DNA of 6,783 nt from REDI01 sp964586865 (lineage in GTDB: Bacteria; Myxococcota_A; UBA796; GCA-2862545). The stretch lies in contig CAZPJM010000280.1 in the NCBI GenBank assembly GCA_964586865.1, forward strand, positions 1 through 6,783. Reading direction: 5' to 3'. Position numbers and translations under genes: made by a program. Under the pieces are notes generated by a model. That model did no database searches and had not been told where the DNA came from. It was given only the letters and a program-made list of their open reading frames with translations. Shown here piece by piece: positions 5,847 through 6,783 of this stretch. The first letter of the stretch is position 1; every line of letters begins with the position of its first letter.

Positions 5847-6783
5847 TCACGGCTCGGGATCGTCGCGGCGGGCTTCGGCGGCGCGGGCGTGCGCCTCGAG
5901 GCCCTCCAGCCGTCCGAGGGCGGCCGTGTCGCGGACCAGGCCCGCGTAGGCGGCGTCCTCCCGGTCCAGCACCAGCCAGCCCTGGGGCCGGAGGAAGGTG
6001 AGCACATCGAGCGCCCCCACGGCGCGGGCGGTCCCTCCCGTGGGCAGCACGTGGTTGGGACCCGCCCCGTAGTCGCCGAAGACCTCGGCGCTCCCACCGC
6101 CCAGGAAGAGGGCCCCGTAGTGGTGGAGCCGGGACCGGGCCTCGTCCGGATCGCGCAGGTGGACGGCCAGGTGCTCGGGCGCCAGGGCATCGACCGCCTC
6201 GCAGGCGGCGTCCCGGTCGGCAGCCAGCACCGCGAAGCCGTTGGCGAGGGCCCGGCGCGCCACCTCGGCGGTGGGCAGATCGGCGAGCTGCCGGCGCAGG
6301 GCGGCCTCGACCCGATCCAGGAGGTCGGGATCGGGGGTGACCAGGACCGGCAGGGCATCCGGGTCGTGCTCCGCCTGGGCCAGCAGATCCGCGGCCACCA
6401 GCTCGGGATCGGCGGTGCCGTCGGCCAGGACCACCAGCTCGGAGGGACCGGCCAGCATGTCGATGGCCACCCGGCCGGCGACCCGCTGCTTGGCGGCGGT
6501 GACCCAGCGGTTGCCGGGGCCCACGATGGCGTCGCACGGGGGCACCGGGCCAGCCCCGAAGGCCAGCGCCCCGATGGCCTGGGCGCCACCCACCCGGAGC
6601 AGCCCGTCCGCCTCGGCGAGGGCGGCCGCGGCCAGGGTGACCGGCGAGGGGCGTGGGCTCGCCACCCACACCTCGGCCACCCCCGCGGCCCGGGCGGTGA
6701 GGGCGGTCATGAGGACGCTCGAGGGGAGGGGGTAGCGGCCGCCGGGGGCGTAGCAGCCCGCCCGGGCCACGGGGGCCAGCCGC
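5847..6783 (-). CDS. hisD: Histidinol dehydrogenase, C-terminal part (5' end beyond the window)
   Basis: HisD is a cytoplasmic zinc enzyme that performs the last two steps of histidine synthesis, oxidising L-histidinol to L-histidine with two NAD. About 312 residues are visible; compared with the E. coli protein (434 residues) roughly the first 120 are missing beyond base 6783. The frame stays open to the window edge and reads RLAPVARAGCYAPGG, which matches the interior of HisD, so the GTG at 6770 is an internal valine codon and not the start. Landmarks in order: CYAPGGRYPLPSSVLM, VGGAQAIGALAFG, IVGPGNRWVTAAK, IDMLAGPSE, zinc-ligand block QAEH, catalytic APEHL (Glu-His pair), GDYGAGPNHVLPT with the zinc Asp, and a final EAHARA supplying the last zinc His. 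All key residues in the visible part are present, so the enzyme looks functional. It converges on the secreted-protein gene. No other his gene lies in the window. Confidence 0.96.
   Translation of the reverse strand, partial: RLAPVARAGCYAPGGRYPLPSSVLMTALTARAAGVAEVWVASPRPSPVTLAAAALAEADGLLRVGGAQAIGALAFGAGPVPPCDAIVGPGNRWVTAAKQRVAGRVAIDMLAGPSELVVLADGTADPELVAADLLAQAEHDPDALPVLVTPDPDLLDRVEAALRRQLADLPTAEVARRALANGFAVLAADRDAACEAVDALAPEHLAVHLRDPDEARSRLHHYGALFLGGGSAEVFGDYGAGPNHVLPTGGTARAVGALDVLTFLRPQGWLVLDREDAAYAGLVRDTAALGRLEGLEAHARAAEARRDDPEP

Noticed and set aside
3722..6589. A 955-codon open frame on the minus strand across the secreted-protein gene and hisD
   Set aside because: It overlaps hisD in another frame and lies antisense to a gene with a clear signal peptide and RBS; no domain is visible.
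6768..6770. GTG as the start of hisD
   Set aside because: The frame continues upstream to the window edge with residues matching the interior of HisD, so the gene is cut by the window.
1..6783. CRISPR arrays, insertion sequences, defence systems, rRNA genes
   Set aside because: I saw no regularly spaced repeats, no transposase or integrase coding sequence, no terminal inverted repeats and no rRNA-like sequence; nearly all the window is explained by four genes.

Overview
This window is very GC-rich. It holds three plus-strand genes followed by one convergent minus-strand gene. The first 45 bases are not genomic: they are an Illumina TruSeq index adapter left on the end of a draft contig. GTG starts, a Hanks-type kinase with a DWG motif and a periplasmic sensor, and a large secreted protein with a PsbP/DUF1795-like segment suggest a signalling-rich, probably environmental or metagenomic bacterium. 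Myxococcota/deltaproteobacterial or planctomycete-like lineages fit, but I cannot choose between them from the sequence.

Layout: (1) adapter, 1-45. (2) A Tat-exported purple-acid-phosphatase-like metallophosphoesterase, 71-1294; its true start is a GTG at 71, not the adapter-derived ATG at 29. (3) A 102-base gap with an orphan Shine-Dalgarno and a GC hairpin. (4) A membrane Ser/Thr protein kinase, 1397-3676: helical N-terminus, complete kinase domain, one transmembrane segment, then a Cache-type sensor outside the membrane. (5) A 144-base leader, 3677-3820, containing a tRNA-like fold (7-bp acceptor-like stem, T-arm with loop TTCGATA, one long arm instead of D and anticodon arms). A 19-codon mini-ORF overlaps it. 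(6) A 670-residue Sec-secreted protein, 3821-5833, unknown function, ending in two SH3/Tudor-like repeats. (7) The C-terminal three quarters of histidinol dehydrogenase (hisD) on the minus strand, 5847 to beyond the window end, 13 bases from the preceding stop, with a perfect 12-bp palindrome between.

The first three genes share a strand and an envelope location: two exported proteins flank a transmembrane sensor kinase. A functional link is inference. hisD is a housekeeping histidine-biosynthesis gene and appears unrelated. The most interesting items are the tRNA-like element, the undescribed secreted protein and the kinase-Cache sensor. The adapter is the most certain observation and affects the N-terminus of the first gene.
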